NCBI GenBank assembly: GCA_947494675.1
Contig: CANLVP010000001.1
Span: 868,001-932,000, forward strand
DNA from: an uncultured Paracoccaceae bacterium
Lineage (GTDB): Bacteria; Pseudomonadota; Alphaproteobacteria; Rhodobacterales; Rhodobacteraceae
Direction: 5' to 3'
DNA length: 64,000 nt
Under the pieces are notes generated by a model. The model was not told the DNA's origin. It ran no database searches and was given only the letters and a program-made list of their open reading frames with translations. A program made the position numbers and the translations under genes. Shown in pieces: positions 33,572 to 42,119 of this stretch (positions within the stretch are counted from its first letter, which is position 1; every line of letters starts with the position of its first letter).

Positions 33572-34342
33572 TTAGCTAGGATAGTCGCGGGTAAAGACCG
33601 GTTTGTCTGGGGTCGAAAGGTCAGCGTCAAAGACGTAGCCGCCGGTGCTGAATCCTTTAATGTCATCGGCTTCGGTCAGACGATTTTCGATGATGAAACG
33701 GGCCATGGCGCCACGGGCGCGTTTGGCGAAAAAGCTGACCATGCGGGGGCGGTCATCCTTGACCTCAAGGAACTGCGGGGTGATGACATTGAGAGTCAGG
33801 GCCTTGTGGTCGGCGGCCCCGAAATACTCTTGGCTGGCGCAATTAACCAAGATGTCCGTATTCTGGGATTTCGCCTGTGCATTCAACGCCTTAGCGATTG
33901 TGTTACCCCAATAGTCATAAAGGTTACTGCCGCGCCGGGTTTTGAGGCGGCTGCCCATCTCAAGCCGGTAGGGCTGGATCGCATCTAGCGGGCGCAACAC
34001 GCCATAGAGGCCGGACAGAATGCACAGATGATCCTGCGCCCAAGCCATATCATCGTCAGAGAGCGTCTTTGCCTCAAGCCCTTGATATGTATCACCATTA
34101 AACGCCAATGCGGCGGGTTTCACGGCTTGCGGGTCGGGGTCGGCGGCGAAGGATTTGAACCTGTCGCGGTTGAGGCGGGCGAGGTCGTCAGAGAGGCTCA
34201 TCAGCGACTTCAGCTGCGTTAAGGTTTGCCCGCGCATCGTCTTGGCAAGGCGCACGGCATCGTCCTGAAAGGCAGGCGCGGTTGGTGTGACGCTAACAGG
34301 TTCAAAATCAAGCGATTTTGCCGGCGAAATCGTAATCAGCAT
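33572..34342 (-). CDS. yaaA: Peroxide stress protein YaaA
   Basis: A 256-aa DUF328/UPF0246 protein beginning MLITISPAKSLDFE, the family signature, with SGLYGVLRPLDAIQPYRLEMG and the C-terminal basic stretch KRARG. In E. coli YaaA is induced by OxyR and limits intracellular iron and DNA damage during peroxide stress; DNA-binding ability has also been described. It stands alone and converges with the thiolase gene. An array of 11-bp repeats lies 85 bases upstream. Confidence 0.92.
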   Translation of the reverse strand: MLITISPAKSLDFEPVSVTPTAPAFQDDAVRLAKTMRGQTLTQLKSLMSLSDDLARLNRDRFKSFAADPDPQAVKPAALAFNGDTYQGLEAKTLSDDDMAWAQDHLCILSGLYGVLRPLDAIQPYRLEMGSRLKTRRGSNLYDYWGNTIAKALNAQAKSQNTDILVNCASQEYFGAADHKALTLNVITPQFLEVKDDRPRMVSFFAKRARGAMARFIIENRLTEADDIKGFSTGGYVFDADLSTPDKPVFTRDYPS

Positions 34343-34426
34343 AGGGCCCCCTTGGTCGTGACACGATATCTAGCACGCCTTGCGGCAGAGGCCATGATTA
34401 ACGCACCGATCCGGGCAAAAACGGAG

Positions 34427-34478
34427 ATGCAGAACCTATGCACAGCCGATGCACAAACCATGCACAGGTTGTATGCAC
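34427..34478 (-). repeat. Five-unit 11-bp direct repeat array upstream of yaaA
   Basis: On the minus strand the units read GTGCATACAACCT, GTGCATGGTTT, GTGCATCGGCT, GTGCATAGGTT and CTGCATCTC; their ATGCA cores start at 34473, 34460, 34449, 34438 and 34427, spacings 13, 11, 11 and 11. The array points towards yaaA, and upstream of it is CGTTAATTTCGTTAACACTCTC on the minus strand, resembling the element before the selU array. Confidence 0.6.
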
Positions 34479-34510
34479 GAGAGTGTTAACGAAATTAACG
34501 GTCTCAAAGT

Positions 34511-34532
34511 GTCGGGGTGAACCCCGACCTAC
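34511..34532. repeat. GTAGG-headed palindromic repeat at the recQ 3' end
   Basis: GTCGGGGTGAACCCCGAC followed by CTAC; on the minus strand this reads GTAG then GTCGGGGTTCACCCCGAC. The TAG inside GTAG is the recQ stop codon (34531-34529). The palindrome can form a hairpin just after the stop. Confidence 0.6.
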
Positions 34533-36568
34533 CCCTCGACCAAAACGGTGTGAAAGGCGTCTGCGAAACGGTCGGCGTAGCGGTCGCCCAAGAGGCGCGC
34601 GACAGCGTCTTTGGAAGGGTCGCGGAGTTGCGCGACCTTGGCCAGAAGCGAGGCGGAGCAGGACATGGGTTTGCCGGTGCCGTCCTGCCCCCGTTGCAGG
34701 TCGGCTTGCGCTGCGAGCAGGCGGTCATAAACGGCCCCTTCGCTGCGGCCTGCAAGCTTGCGGCGGGAGGGGTGCACCTGCTGGGTTTCGCCTGCGATCA
34801 CCTCAAGGAAAGCATCGCCGTAGCTTTCCAGTTTCTTGGCACCCACACCGCTGATCCGCGCCATATCGTCGAGGGTTTGGGGCCGGGTCTCGGCCATTTC
34901 GATCAGGGTCTTGTCGTTGAAGATGATGTAGGCCGGACCGCCTGCGGCCTCTGCCAAGGCCCGGCGCTTGGCCTTGAGGGCGGAGAGCAGCGGCGCGTCT
35001 TCTTCGCTGACCATCTGGCGGACCTTTGGCCCGGCGGTTTTGGCGGCGCGGATCGTGTCGCGGCGCAGGGTGATCGTCGCCTCCCCCCGCAGGATCGGCA
35101 GGGCGTGGTCGGTCATCCGCAACGCGCCGTGCCGGTCGGGGTCGGGGCGAAAAAGGTCATGGCCCATCATCTGCCGAAAGATCGCCTGCCATTGCGGTTT
35201 GGAATATTCGCGGCCCACCCCATAGGTCGGCAGACTGTCATGGCCGCGCTGGCTGATCTTGTCGGTCTTGGCCCCCATGACGATATCAATAAGGTGGCCC
35301 GCACCGAACCATTCGTCGGTGCGCAAAGCGGCAGAAAGCGCCATGCGGACGGGGGTGGTAGCGTCAAAAACCTCTGCCGGTTTGTCACAAAGGTCGCAAT
35401 TGCCGCAGGGCTGCGGGTCTTCGCCAAAGTAGGACAGCAGGTTTTGGCGGCGGCATTGGAGCGCCTCTGCCAAACCAAGGAGCGCATTCAGACGGCCATG
35501 ATCCGCGGCGCGGCGTTCTGCGGGGGCTAGCCCTTCGTCGATTTGCTGGCGGCGAAAGCCGATGTCTTGAGAGCCAAAAAGCGTCAGGGTTTCAGCCGGT
35601 GCGCCATCGCGGCCTGCACGACCGATTTCCTGATAATAGGCCTCGATGGACTTGGGCAGATCGGCGTGGGCGACCCAGCGGATATCGGGTTTGTCGACAC
35701 CCATGCCAAAGGCCACGGTGGCGACAACGATCAAGCCATCCTCTTGCTGGAAGCGGCGTTCGACATCGCGGCGGTCCTGCGCCTCCATCCCGCCGTGGTA
35801 GTGGCAGGCGGTGTGACCCGCTTGGTTCAGCGCGGCAGAAAGGGTTTCGGTTTTGGCGCGGGTGCCGGTGTAGACGATGCCGGATTGGCCTTTGCGGGCG
35901 GCGGCGAAGTGCAGGATCTGGTCGCGCGGTTTGTCTTTGACCGCAAAGGCGAGGTGGATATTGGGCCGGTCGAAACCGCGCAGGAAGGTGGCGGGCTGGG
36001 TGCCGCCAAAGAGCTTTTCCACAATCTCGGCGCGGGTTTCGGCGTCGGCTGTCGCGGTGAAGGCCGCGAGGGGCACATCAAGGGCGCGTTTCAGCTCGCC
36101 GATGCGCAGGTAATCAGGGCGGAAGTCGTGGCCCCATTGGCTGACGCAATGCGCCTCATCCACGGCGATCAGGCTGACGCCGGCCTCTGCCAGCATCCGT
36201 TGCGTGCCGCCCGAGGCCAAGCGTTCAGGGGCCATATAGAGGAGTTTGAGGCTGCCGTCGGTCAGGCCGCGCCAAACCTCTTCTGTTTCATCTTCGGTAT
36301 TGCCAGAGGTGAGCGCCCCGGCAGCAACACCTGCGGCGCGCAGCCCGCGCACCTGATCGCGCATCAGGGCGATGAGGGGAGAGATGACAACTGTGACACC
36401 GGACCGCGCCAAGGCAGGCAGTTGAAAACACAAGGATTTCCCGCCGCCCGTGGGCATGATCGCAAGCGTATCCTGACCGGCGGTCACGGCATCAACAATC
36501 TCTTCCTGCCCAGGGCGGAAGGCGTCAAAGCCGAATACGTCAGACAGCAGCGTGGCAGCGCTTTGCAT
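34529..36568 (-). CDS. recQ: ATP-dependent DNA helicase RecQ
   Basis: A 679-aa superfamily 2 helicase for recombination and fork repair. Walker A is MPTGGGKSLC, motif II is VDEAHC, motif VI is QEIGRAGRDG. The RecQ-C-terminal zinc site is visible as CRRQNLLSYFGE then CGNCDLC, and an HRDC domain (about 520-600, DMARISGVGAKKLESYG) follows. Length and order match typical RecQ. It diverges from a phosphoglycerate-mutase-like gene across a repeat-bearing gap, and its stop codon is part of a palindromic repeat. Confidence 0.95.
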   Translation of the reverse strand: MQSAATLLSDVFGFDAFRPGQEEIVDAVTAGQDTLAIMPTGGGKSLCFQLPALARSGVTVVISPLIALMRDQVRGLRAAGVAAGALTSGNTEDETEEVWRGLTDGSLKLLYMAPERLASGGTQRMLAEAGVSLIAVDEAHCVSQWGHDFRPDYLRIGELKRALDVPLAAFTATADAETRAEIVEKLFGGTQPATFLRGFDRPNIHLAFAVKDKPRDQILHFAAARKGQSGIVYTGTRAKTETLSAALNQAGHTACHYHGGMEAQDRRDVERRFQQEDGLIVVATVAFGMGVDKPDIRWVAHADLPKSIEAYYQEIGRAGRDGAPAETLTLFGSQDIGFRRQQIDEGLAPAERRAADHGRLNALLGLAEALQCRRQNLLSYFGEDPQPCGNCDLCDKPAEVFDATTPVRMALSAALRTDEWFGAGHLIDIVMGAKTDKISQRGHDSLPTYGVGREYSKPQWQAIFRQMMGHDLFRPDPDRHGALRMTDHALPILRGEATITLRRDTIRAAKTAGPKVRQMVSEEDAPLLSALKAKRRALAEAAGGPAYIIFNDKTLIEMAETRPQTLDDMARISGVGAKKLESYGDAFLEVIAGETQQVHPSRRKLAGRSEGAVYDRLLAAQADLQRGQDGTGKPMSCSASLLAKVAQLRDPSKDAVARLLGDRYADRFADAFHTVLVEG

Positions 36569-36659
36569 AGGGTCCCGTTGGTTTTATTGTTCTGCTCTTT
36601 GAGGGTGACAATCGCAGATGAACAGGGCGTTAACAAGTGATTGCGCTTGCAGCGGGCGA

Positions 36660-36717
36660 CGATTTTTCGGCGAAAAATCGGGCTTCGGGCGGGGATATTT
36701 ATCCATCCAAGAAAGCA
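36660..36717. repeat. 21-bp palindrome (copy 2) joined to the AAATATC element
   Basis: Arms CGATTTTTC and GAAAAATCG around GGC (36660-36680), directly followed by GGGCGGGGATATTTATCC and ATCCAAGAAAGC (to 36717), the inverted form of the dispersed element at 21522-21552. The composite lies between recQ and the phosphoglycerate-mutase-like gene. The rest of this 204-base gap holds no gene. Confidence 0.5.
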
Positions 36718-36772
36718 GGGGCGTTGCGTTGTTGCGGCGGGCGTCCTACCCCTTTGGCCAAAGGAGATTTTT

Positions 36773-37414
36773 ATGGGTGAGATTACGCTGGTCCGGCACG
36801 GGCAGGCCAATTCGGCGGCAGACAATGAGGCGGATTATGATCGCCTGACAGAGCTGGGCCATACCCAGGCCAAATGGCTGGGGGAATGGATGCGTGCGCA
36901 TGACGGGCCCTTTGACCATGTGGTGTCGGGATCGCTGCGGCGGCAGCGCGAGACGGTGGCCAATATGGGCTGGGAGGCGGAGGTCGATGAGCGTCTGAAT
37001 GAGATCACCTATTACGATCTGACCGCTGAGATGGACGCCTTGGGTGGTGTTCAACGTGGCGGGCCAGAGGATTTTGCCGTGCATTTTCCCGCGACGTTGC
37101 AGGCTTGGAAGGACGGGCGGATCAAAGGGACCGAGACCTGGGATGCCTTTGTCGCACGTGTGCGCGGGGTCATGGATATGGCGGCACAACCGGGGCGGCG
37201 AGTGCTTTGCGTGACCTCTGGCGGGATCATCAGCCGGGCCGTCGCCGATTTGCTGCATCTGGATATTCCGCAGATGGCACAGATCGCCTTGCCGATCCTC
37301 AACACCTCGGTCCACCGGATCCATGTGACGCCGCACGGGCCGATCCTGTCGGCATTCAATGCCTCGCCGCATTTGGATCATGTTGATAGGTTGGAGGCGC
37401 GGACGCATTATTAG
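36773..37414 (+). CDS. Histidine phosphatase (phosphoglycerate mutase-like)
   Basis: A 213-aa histidine phosphatase with the phospho-His motif LVRHGQ at the N-terminus, SGSLRRQRET for phosphate binding, and the second His region TSGGIISRAVAD. Members include PhoE, GpmB and SixA-like enzymes; it is unlikely to be the glycolytic mutase, which is longer. The start at 36773 has a strong AAGGAG six bases upstream. The GST gene follows after six bases, suggesting one transcript. Confidence 0.85.
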   Translation: MGEITLVRHGQANSAADNEADYDRLTELGHTQAKWLGEWMRAHDGPFDHVVSGSLRRQRETVANMGWEAEVDERLNEITYYDLTAEMDALGGVQRGGPEDFAVHFPATLQAWKDGRIKGTETWDAFVARVRGVMDMAAQPGRRVLCVTSGGIISRAVADLLHLDIPQMAQIALPILNTSVHRIHVTPHGPILSAFNASPHLDHVDRLEARTHY

Positions 37415-37420
37415 GGGGCT

Positions 37421-38026
37421 ATGATGCTACGACTACACTACGCGCCACGCACGATTTCGGTGGCGACTGCGATTGCGCTGGAAGAGGCGGGCGTCGCCTA
37501 TGAGGGCGTTCCCGTTGACTTTGCCAGTGGTGCGCAACAGGGCGCGGCCTATCTGGCGGTGAACCCCAAGGGGCGCGTGCCAACGTTAGAGACGCCGGAT
37601 GGGATCATGACCGAGACCGGTGCCCTGTTGGAATATGTCGCCCCGGCCCTTGTGCCGGGTGATCCGTGGCAGGCCGCAAGGATGCGCGAGGTGATGTATT
37701 ATCTGGCGAGCACCATGCATGTGGCCCATGCCCATAAGATGCGGGGCAGTCGTTGGGCTGATCAGCAAAGCAGCTTTGACGATATGACCGCCAAGGTGCC
37801 CGAAACCATGACCGCCTGTTGCCAATATGTTGAAGACACGCTGCCGCTTGCACCCTTTGCTTTGGGCGGACAGATGAGCTGTGCCGATCCTTACCTTTAT
37901 ATGATCCTCAGCTGGGCGCCGGGTGATGGCGTCGATATGGCGCCGTTCCCAAAGCTTCGCGCGTTTATGGCGATGATGGAAGGGCGCGAGAGCGTGACCA
38001 ACCTGACGGCAAGGGGGTTCCTATGA
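37421..38026 (+). CDS. Glutathione S-transferase
   Basis: A 201-aa GST-fold protein: a thioredoxin-like N-terminal domain beginning LRLHYAPRTIS, with the cis-proline and glutathione gamma-glutamyl site in NPKGRVPTLETPDGIMTET, and a helical C-terminal domain from about 85. The substrate is unknown. The first of two consecutive ATGs is used. It overlaps the next gene by four bases (ATGA), so GST and the saccharopine dehydrogenase are translationally coupled. Confidence 0.87.
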   Translation: MMLRLHYAPRTISVATAIALEEAGVAYEGVPVDFASGAQQGAAYLAVNPKGRVPTLETPDGIMTETGALLEYVAPALVPGDPWQAARMREVMYYLASTMHVAHAHKMRGSRWADQQSSFDDMTAKVPETMTACCQYVEDTLPLAPFALGGQMSCADPYLYMILSWAPGDGVDMAPFPKLRAFMAMMEGRESVTNLTARGFL

Positions 38027-39069
38027 CGCATCTTTGGGTCCGCGCTGAGAGCCGCGCGCATGAACAACGGGTTGGGCTGACGCCTGACGGGGCGAAGACG
38101 CTGATAGCCGCGGGCATGCAGGTGACGGTGGAAGAAAGCCAGCAGCGGGCCATTCCGCTGGATGGCTATCGCGTGGCGGGATGCGAGATTGTGGCCGAAG
38201 GTGATTGGACCACGGCCCCGGACGACGCGATCATCTTTGGTCTGAAGGAGCTGCCAGAGGACGGCACGCCGCTGCGCCACAGGCACATCATGTTTGGGCA
38301 TGCCTATAAGGGCCAGCCGAGCGGGCGGGTCTTGCTGGACCGGTTTCAGGCGGGCGGCGGGACGCTTTATGATCTGGAGTATCTGGTGGGCGAAGATGGC
38401 CGCCGGGTCGCGGCTTTTGGCTACTGGGCGGGCTTTGCCGGTGCGGCTGTCGCGCTGCGCTGCTGGATCGCGCAGGGCCACGGCGGGATCGCGGGGCCGG
38501 TGCATACTTACCTGAGTGCCGCCCATATGATCGCCGATCTGCAAGGCGCGCTTGTCCGGCTAGGGACGGAGCGGCCAACCGCCCTGATCATCGGGGCCAA
38601 GGGACGGGTGGGCACCGGGGCTGCGGACCTGTGCCGCGAAATGGGCGCGGCGACGACCCTGTGGGATATGGATGAGACCGCAAGCGGCGGGCCGTTTCCG
38701 GAAATCCTGCAACATCAGCTGTTTTTCAACTGCATTCTGGCCAAGGACGGCACACCGATCTTTGTCCACGAAGGCGCCACCACAACAGAGCGCGCCTTGC
38801 GGGTGATCGGCGACATTGCCTGCGATCCGGACAGCGATTTCAACCCGGTGAAAGTCTATGACCGCACCACCACATGGGAGGAACCGGCGCTGCGGGTGCA
38901 CGAGCATCCGGTGCTGGATGTGACGGCCATCGACAACCTGCCTGCGATGCTGCCGGTCGAAAGCTCTGAGGATTTTGCCGGGCAGCTGTTACCGAGCCTT
39001 GCGACATTGGACGATCTGGATGCAGGCGTTTGGGGACGGGCGAAGGCGGCGTTTGATCAGGCCGTTTGA
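38023..39069 (+). CDS. Saccharopine dehydrogenase (NAD, L-lysine-forming type)
   Basis: A 348-aa protein with an alanine dehydrogenase/PNT-like N-terminal domain (WVRAESRAHEQRVGLTPDGA) and a Rossmann domain starting near IIGAKGRVGTGAADLC. FGHAYKGQPSG and GYWAGFAGAA are typical of Lys1-type saccharopine dehydrogenase. In bacteria, which make lysine from diaminopimelate, such proteins may instead degrade lysine; no partner gene is present, so the reaction is uncertain. It starts in the ATGA of the GST gene. Confidence 0.82.
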   Translation: MTHLWVRAESRAHEQRVGLTPDGAKTLIAAGMQVTVEESQQRAIPLDGYRVAGCEIVAEGDWTTAPDDAIIFGLKELPEDGTPLRHRHIMFGHAYKGQPSGRVLLDRFQAGGGTLYDLEYLVGEDGRRVAAFGYWAGFAGAAVALRCWIAQGHGGIAGPVHTYLSAAHMIADLQGALVRLGTERPTALIIGAKGRVGTGAADLCREMGAATTLWDMDETASGGPFPEILQHQLFFNCILAKDGTPIFVHEGATTTERALRVIGDIACDPDSDFNPVKVYDRTTTWEEPALRVHEHPVLDVTAIDNLPAMLPVESSEDFAGQLLPSLATLDDLDAGVWGRAKAAFDQAV

Positions 39070-39156
39070 CGGGCCCACTGCGGGCCTTTGGGTCGGCCAG
39101 CGATCACGGTATATTTCACTTAGGCATCTGCAAAGATATCTCTTATCACCCGTCGC

Positions 39157-39672
39157 ATGGCTTATGATTATGACAAACTATACGGCGACACCCCCGACGC
39201 GCTTGGCGCACCAACCAAGGTGTTTGTGGACATCTTTCAGGGGTTTGATCGCGCGGATGCCCGCGTGCTGGACGTCGGCTGCGGACAGGGTCGCGACGCG
39301 CTTTTCATTGCAAGACTAGGCCACCGCGTGGTGGGCGTCGATCTGTCGCCCAATGGCATCAGGGACCTGCGAGACGCTGCTACAAGGGAAGACCTGCCGA
39401 TCCAAGGGGTCGTAGCCGATGTGGAAACCTATGTGCCTGAAGGCGATTTTGACGTGATCCTGATCGACCGCACGCTGCATATGCTGGCGGAGCCTAAGCG
39501 GCTTGCTGTGCTTGAACGATTGCTCAACCACGTCAGCCCGAATGGTCAGGTGCTGATCGCTGATGAGGCGACCAATATTCCGGGTTTTGAGGCGGTCGTT
39601 GCGGAGAGCCCACATGATTGGCAAACAACCTTTCAGGAGCGCGGCTATCTTTTCGTGCGACGGGACACCTAA
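39157..39672 (+). CDS. Class I SAM-dependent methyltransferase
   Basis: A 171-aa small methyltransferase resembling TehB-type enzymes. The SAM-binding motif is VLDVGCGQGRDALF, the acidic residue after strand 2 is in VVGVDLSPNGI, and motif III-like DVILIDRTLHML follows. It lacks extra substrate domains; the acceptor is unknown. There is little Shine-Dalgarno signal before the ATG at 39157, which is preceded by an AT-rich segment likely to hold its promoter. Confidence 0.8.
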   Translation: MAYDYDKLYGDTPDALGAPTKVFVDIFQGFDRADARVLDVGCGQGRDALFIARLGHRVVGVDLSPNGIRDLRDAATREDLPIQGVVADVETYVPEGDFDVILIDRTLHMLAEPKRLAVLERLLNHVSPNGQVLIADEATNIPGFEAVVAESPHDWQTTFQERGYLFVRRDT

Positions 39673-39770
39673 GCGCGACGGAATGTTGTTGGTCGTGCGT
39701 TTGATGTAAAATCACCTCAACAGGCGATGGCAATCAGCATCGCCGCTGGAACCGATGCAAAGGAAAACTC

Positions 39771-40412
39771 ATGCGCTTTATTCTTGCCGCCACCGCCGCC
39801 CTTGTCGCCACCTCGGCACTGGCTGAGGACATCACCACCGAGATTTGGGTCGATAACTGGTTCAAGGTCTATGCCAACGGCGAGGTTGTGCTGGAGGATC
39901 CTGTGTCGATCACGACAGAGCGGTCGTTCAACGCGGAATCGGCGACGTTTAGCGTTGATTTGCCTGCTGTGATCGCGATTGAGGCAAAGGATTTCAAAGA
40001 AAACGATACCGGTTTGGAATACATCGGGTCGCGCCGTCAGCAGATGGGCGACGGTGGCATGATCGCACAGTTCACGAATGCCGCGACCGGCGAAGTCATC
40101 GCGGTGACTGATGCGGACACCAAGTGTCTGGTGGTGCATTACGCACCGGTTGATGTGTCCTGCGCGGATGAAAGCAACCCGGTCTCGGGCGAAGGCGCAT
40201 GCGATTTTGTGACCACCGACATCCCTGCGGATTGGACCGATCCGGGGTTTGACGACAGCGGCTGGCCTGCCGCAACCGAGCACACGGCTGCCGATGTGGA
40301 CCCCAAGTTCGGCTATGATGAGATCAGCTGGGACAGCGCCGCAGAACTGATCTGGGGCGAGAGCCTGAAGCAGGACAACACGCTGCTCTGCCGCATGACG
40401 ATTGGCGGCTAA
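39771..40412 (+). CDS. Secreted protein of unknown function
   Basis: A 213-aa protein with a clear signal peptide (MRFILAATAALVATSALA, cut before EDITTE). The mature sequence begins with an EIWVDNWFKVYANGE strand and later has ADWTDPGFDDSGWP, a pattern seen at the edge of galactose-binding-like jelly-roll domains; the four cysteines could form two disulfides. No catalytic motif is visible. AAAGGA lies six bases before the ATG. Its stop overlaps the convergent DUF3775 stop. Confidence 0.7.
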   Translation: MRFILAATAALVATSALAEDITTEIWVDNWFKVYANGEVVLEDPVSITTERSFNAESATFSVDLPAVIAIEAKDFKENDTGLEYIGSRRQQMGDGGMIAQFTNAATGEVIAVTDADTKCLVVHYAPVDVSCADESNPVSGEGACDFVTTDIPADWTDPGFDDSGWPAATEHTAADVDPKFGYDEISWDSAAELIWGESLKQDNTLLCRMTIGG

Positions 40413-40726
40413 TACAGCGCATCCTCGGCCCCGCGCACATCGACGCCAAGCGCGTCGAGCGCGGCTTCGAGGTGGTCAGCCAGATGCGGTGAACCTTTGA
40501 GGTAGTCCTGTGTGGGCGTCGTCGCCTCTTGCCGGGCGGTGGCTATCGCCTCTGCCAGATCGCTGGCGTCAAAGGTGCCGCGTCCAACCCACATCAGCGC
40601 GACAAGGCTGGCCTGTTCATCGACGTTCAGACGGGCGACGAAGCTGTCAAATTCAGGCTCTGCCCGGTCCATTTCGCGGGCGAGAATGATCACTTCGGCG
40701 ACTTTGTTCGGGGCAATATCAAGCAT
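40409..40726 (-). CDS. DUF3775 protein
   Basis: A 105-aa acidic, probably helical protein matching DUF3775, with the family's AREMDRAEPEFDSF and ALMWVGRG segments. The function is unknown. The ATG at 40726 has AGGAGG upstream. It converges with the secreted protein gene, overlapping by four bases. Confidence 0.75.
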   Translation of the reverse strand: MLDIAPNKVAEVIILAREMDRAEPEFDSFVARLNVDEQASLVALMWVGRGTFDASDLAEAIATARQEATTPTQDYLKGSPHLADHLEAALDALGVDVRGAEDALY

Positions 40727-40804
40727 CGGGACCTCCTGTTTTGCACATGCAGGTTAGGTCGCGCGCCCGGCACCGGCTTTGATCTGGCGCAAGGTGGGTG
40801 GCGG

Positions 40805-41542
40805 TTATTTCGTGCCGAAAACCCGGTAATACAGCCAGTCGGGCATGAATTGCGACACGCGGAAGAGCCATGAAAACAGCATCGGGAACGACTTTTTGAA
40901 AGCGTCGTCGTTCATGTGATCAAAGAATTCGTTTGCGGCATCTTCGGGGGACATGATGAACGGCATGTTAAAGTCGTTCTGGTCGGTCAGTCGGGTTTTG
41001 ATGAAGCCGGGGTTGATCACCTGCACTTTGATCGGGCTGGTGCGCAGGTCGTATTGCATCGACTCGGCCAGTGTCATCAGACCGGCCTTTGACGCGGAAT
41101 AACCAATGGCACCGGGAAGGCCGCGGAAGCCCGAAAGCGATCCGGTCAGGACGATATGGCCCGCGTCTCGGGCGATCATTTGGGGCATGACCTCTCCCAC
41201 GACGCGGGACGCGCCGAGGTAGTTGACCTGCGCCATCATGTCGGCCTTTTCATTGTCCCATTCCTGCGCCTTCATCGGCCAGTAAACGCCCGCCAGATAG
41301 ACCATGCCGTCAATCTCGCCGACCTCTGCCGCGGCCTTTTGCACGCTGGCCATGTCGGTCACATCAACGGTGACGTAGGACGCCACACCGGGGAGTTCGC
41401 CCACCAGTTCGGCCAGTCGATCCTGTGACCGGGCCGAGACGATCACTTCTGCCCCGGCGCGGGACATTACGTGGGCGACGGCGCGGCCCAAACCTTCACT
41501 CGCGCCCACCAGCCAGTAGCGTTTGCCTTGCCAGTTCTGCAC
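40805..41542 (-). CDS. Short-chain dehydrogenase/reductase
   Basis: A 245-aa SDR. Nucleotide binding is in VGASEGLGRA, the catalytic Ser lies in LTGSLSG and the Tyr-Lys pair in YSASKAG. GTG at 41542 is chosen: it lies one base after the stop of the DUF3833 gene, and gives the standard SDR N-terminus (QNWQGKRYWLVGAS). It is the last gene of the five-gene run beginning at 45389, placed under the putative RpoE promoter. The C-terminal tail (FSWLFRVSQFMPDWLYYRVFG) is hydrophobic and may touch the membrane. Confidence 0.85.
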   Translation of the reverse strand: MQNWQGKRYWLVGASEGLGRAVAHVMSRAGAEVIVSARSQDRLAELVGELPGVASYVTVDVTDMASVQKAAAEVGEIDGMVYLAGVYWPMKAQEWDNEKADMMAQVNYLGASRVVGEVMPQMIARDAGHIVLTGSLSGFRGLPGAIGYSASKAGLMTLAESMQYDLRTSPIKVQVINPGFIKTRLTDQNDFNMPFIMSPEDAANEFFDHMNDDAFKKSFPMLFSWLFRVSQFMPDWLYYRVFGTK

Positions 41543-41543
41543 G

Positions 41544-42119
41544 TTATTCGCCTGCCACGGTCTGGGTGTGGGCGGGGCGCATGGTGGCGACGAGTTCTGC
41601 GACCTTGATGCCAAATTTGCGGAATTGGCTGCGGTTCATCACGGTGCCGTTCTGCATCAGATACATCCAGTCGGTGGTATCAAGGACATGGCCGCCTGCC
41701 TCATCCGCAAGCTTGATCCGGTAGTTCAGCAGCACCGCAGAGCCACTTTGCTGGCCTGATCCTGCGCCGATCACGTCGGGTGCTTCGGCCTTGATCCGGC
41801 CATCGTTGCCAAGAGTCAGGGTCCATTCGCGGTTTTGCACATTGCCACTGTCGTAGTGAAACACCTCTTTCATGGTGCAGACGTTGCCGTCCCACTGGGC
41901 GTCAAACTGCGCCACAAAGCGCGAGGTTACGCGGCCAAGCGGGCCGTAGATGATACCTTCGCATTCAATAGGACCCTGAAAGGTGTCGCGGATGTTAAAG
42001 GTCGGCCCCTCGGTGTAATCCGTGGGCTTTTGCGCCCAGAATGACACATAGCGGGTCTTGGCGATCAGACCGATCAGGACCAGTGCGGCCCCGATCAAAA
42101 TTGCAGCGAGTGACATCAT
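41544..42119 (-). CDS. DUF3833 lipocalin-like membrane-anchored protein
   Basis: A 191-aa protein with one N-terminal hydrophobic segment (SLAAILIGAALVLIGLIA) and a DUF3833 domain (FQGPIECEGIIYGPLGR, DWMYLMQNGTVMNRS). The family is found beside DUF1365 and cyclopropane-type fatty acid genes. The start at 42119 overlaps the symporter stop; another ATG follows immediately. It probably acts at the inner membrane or periplasm on lipid-related substrates, which is inference from context. Confidence 0.75.
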   Translation of the reverse strand: MMSLAAILIGAALVLIGLIAKTRYVSFWAQKPTDYTEGPTFNIRDTFQGPIECEGIIYGPLGRVTSRFVAQFDAQWDGNVCTMKEVFHYDSGNVQNREWTLTLGNDGRIKAEAPDVIGAGSGQQSGSAVLLNYRIKLADEAGGHVLDTTDWMYLMQNGTVMNRSQFRKFGIKVAELVATMRPAHTQTVAGE

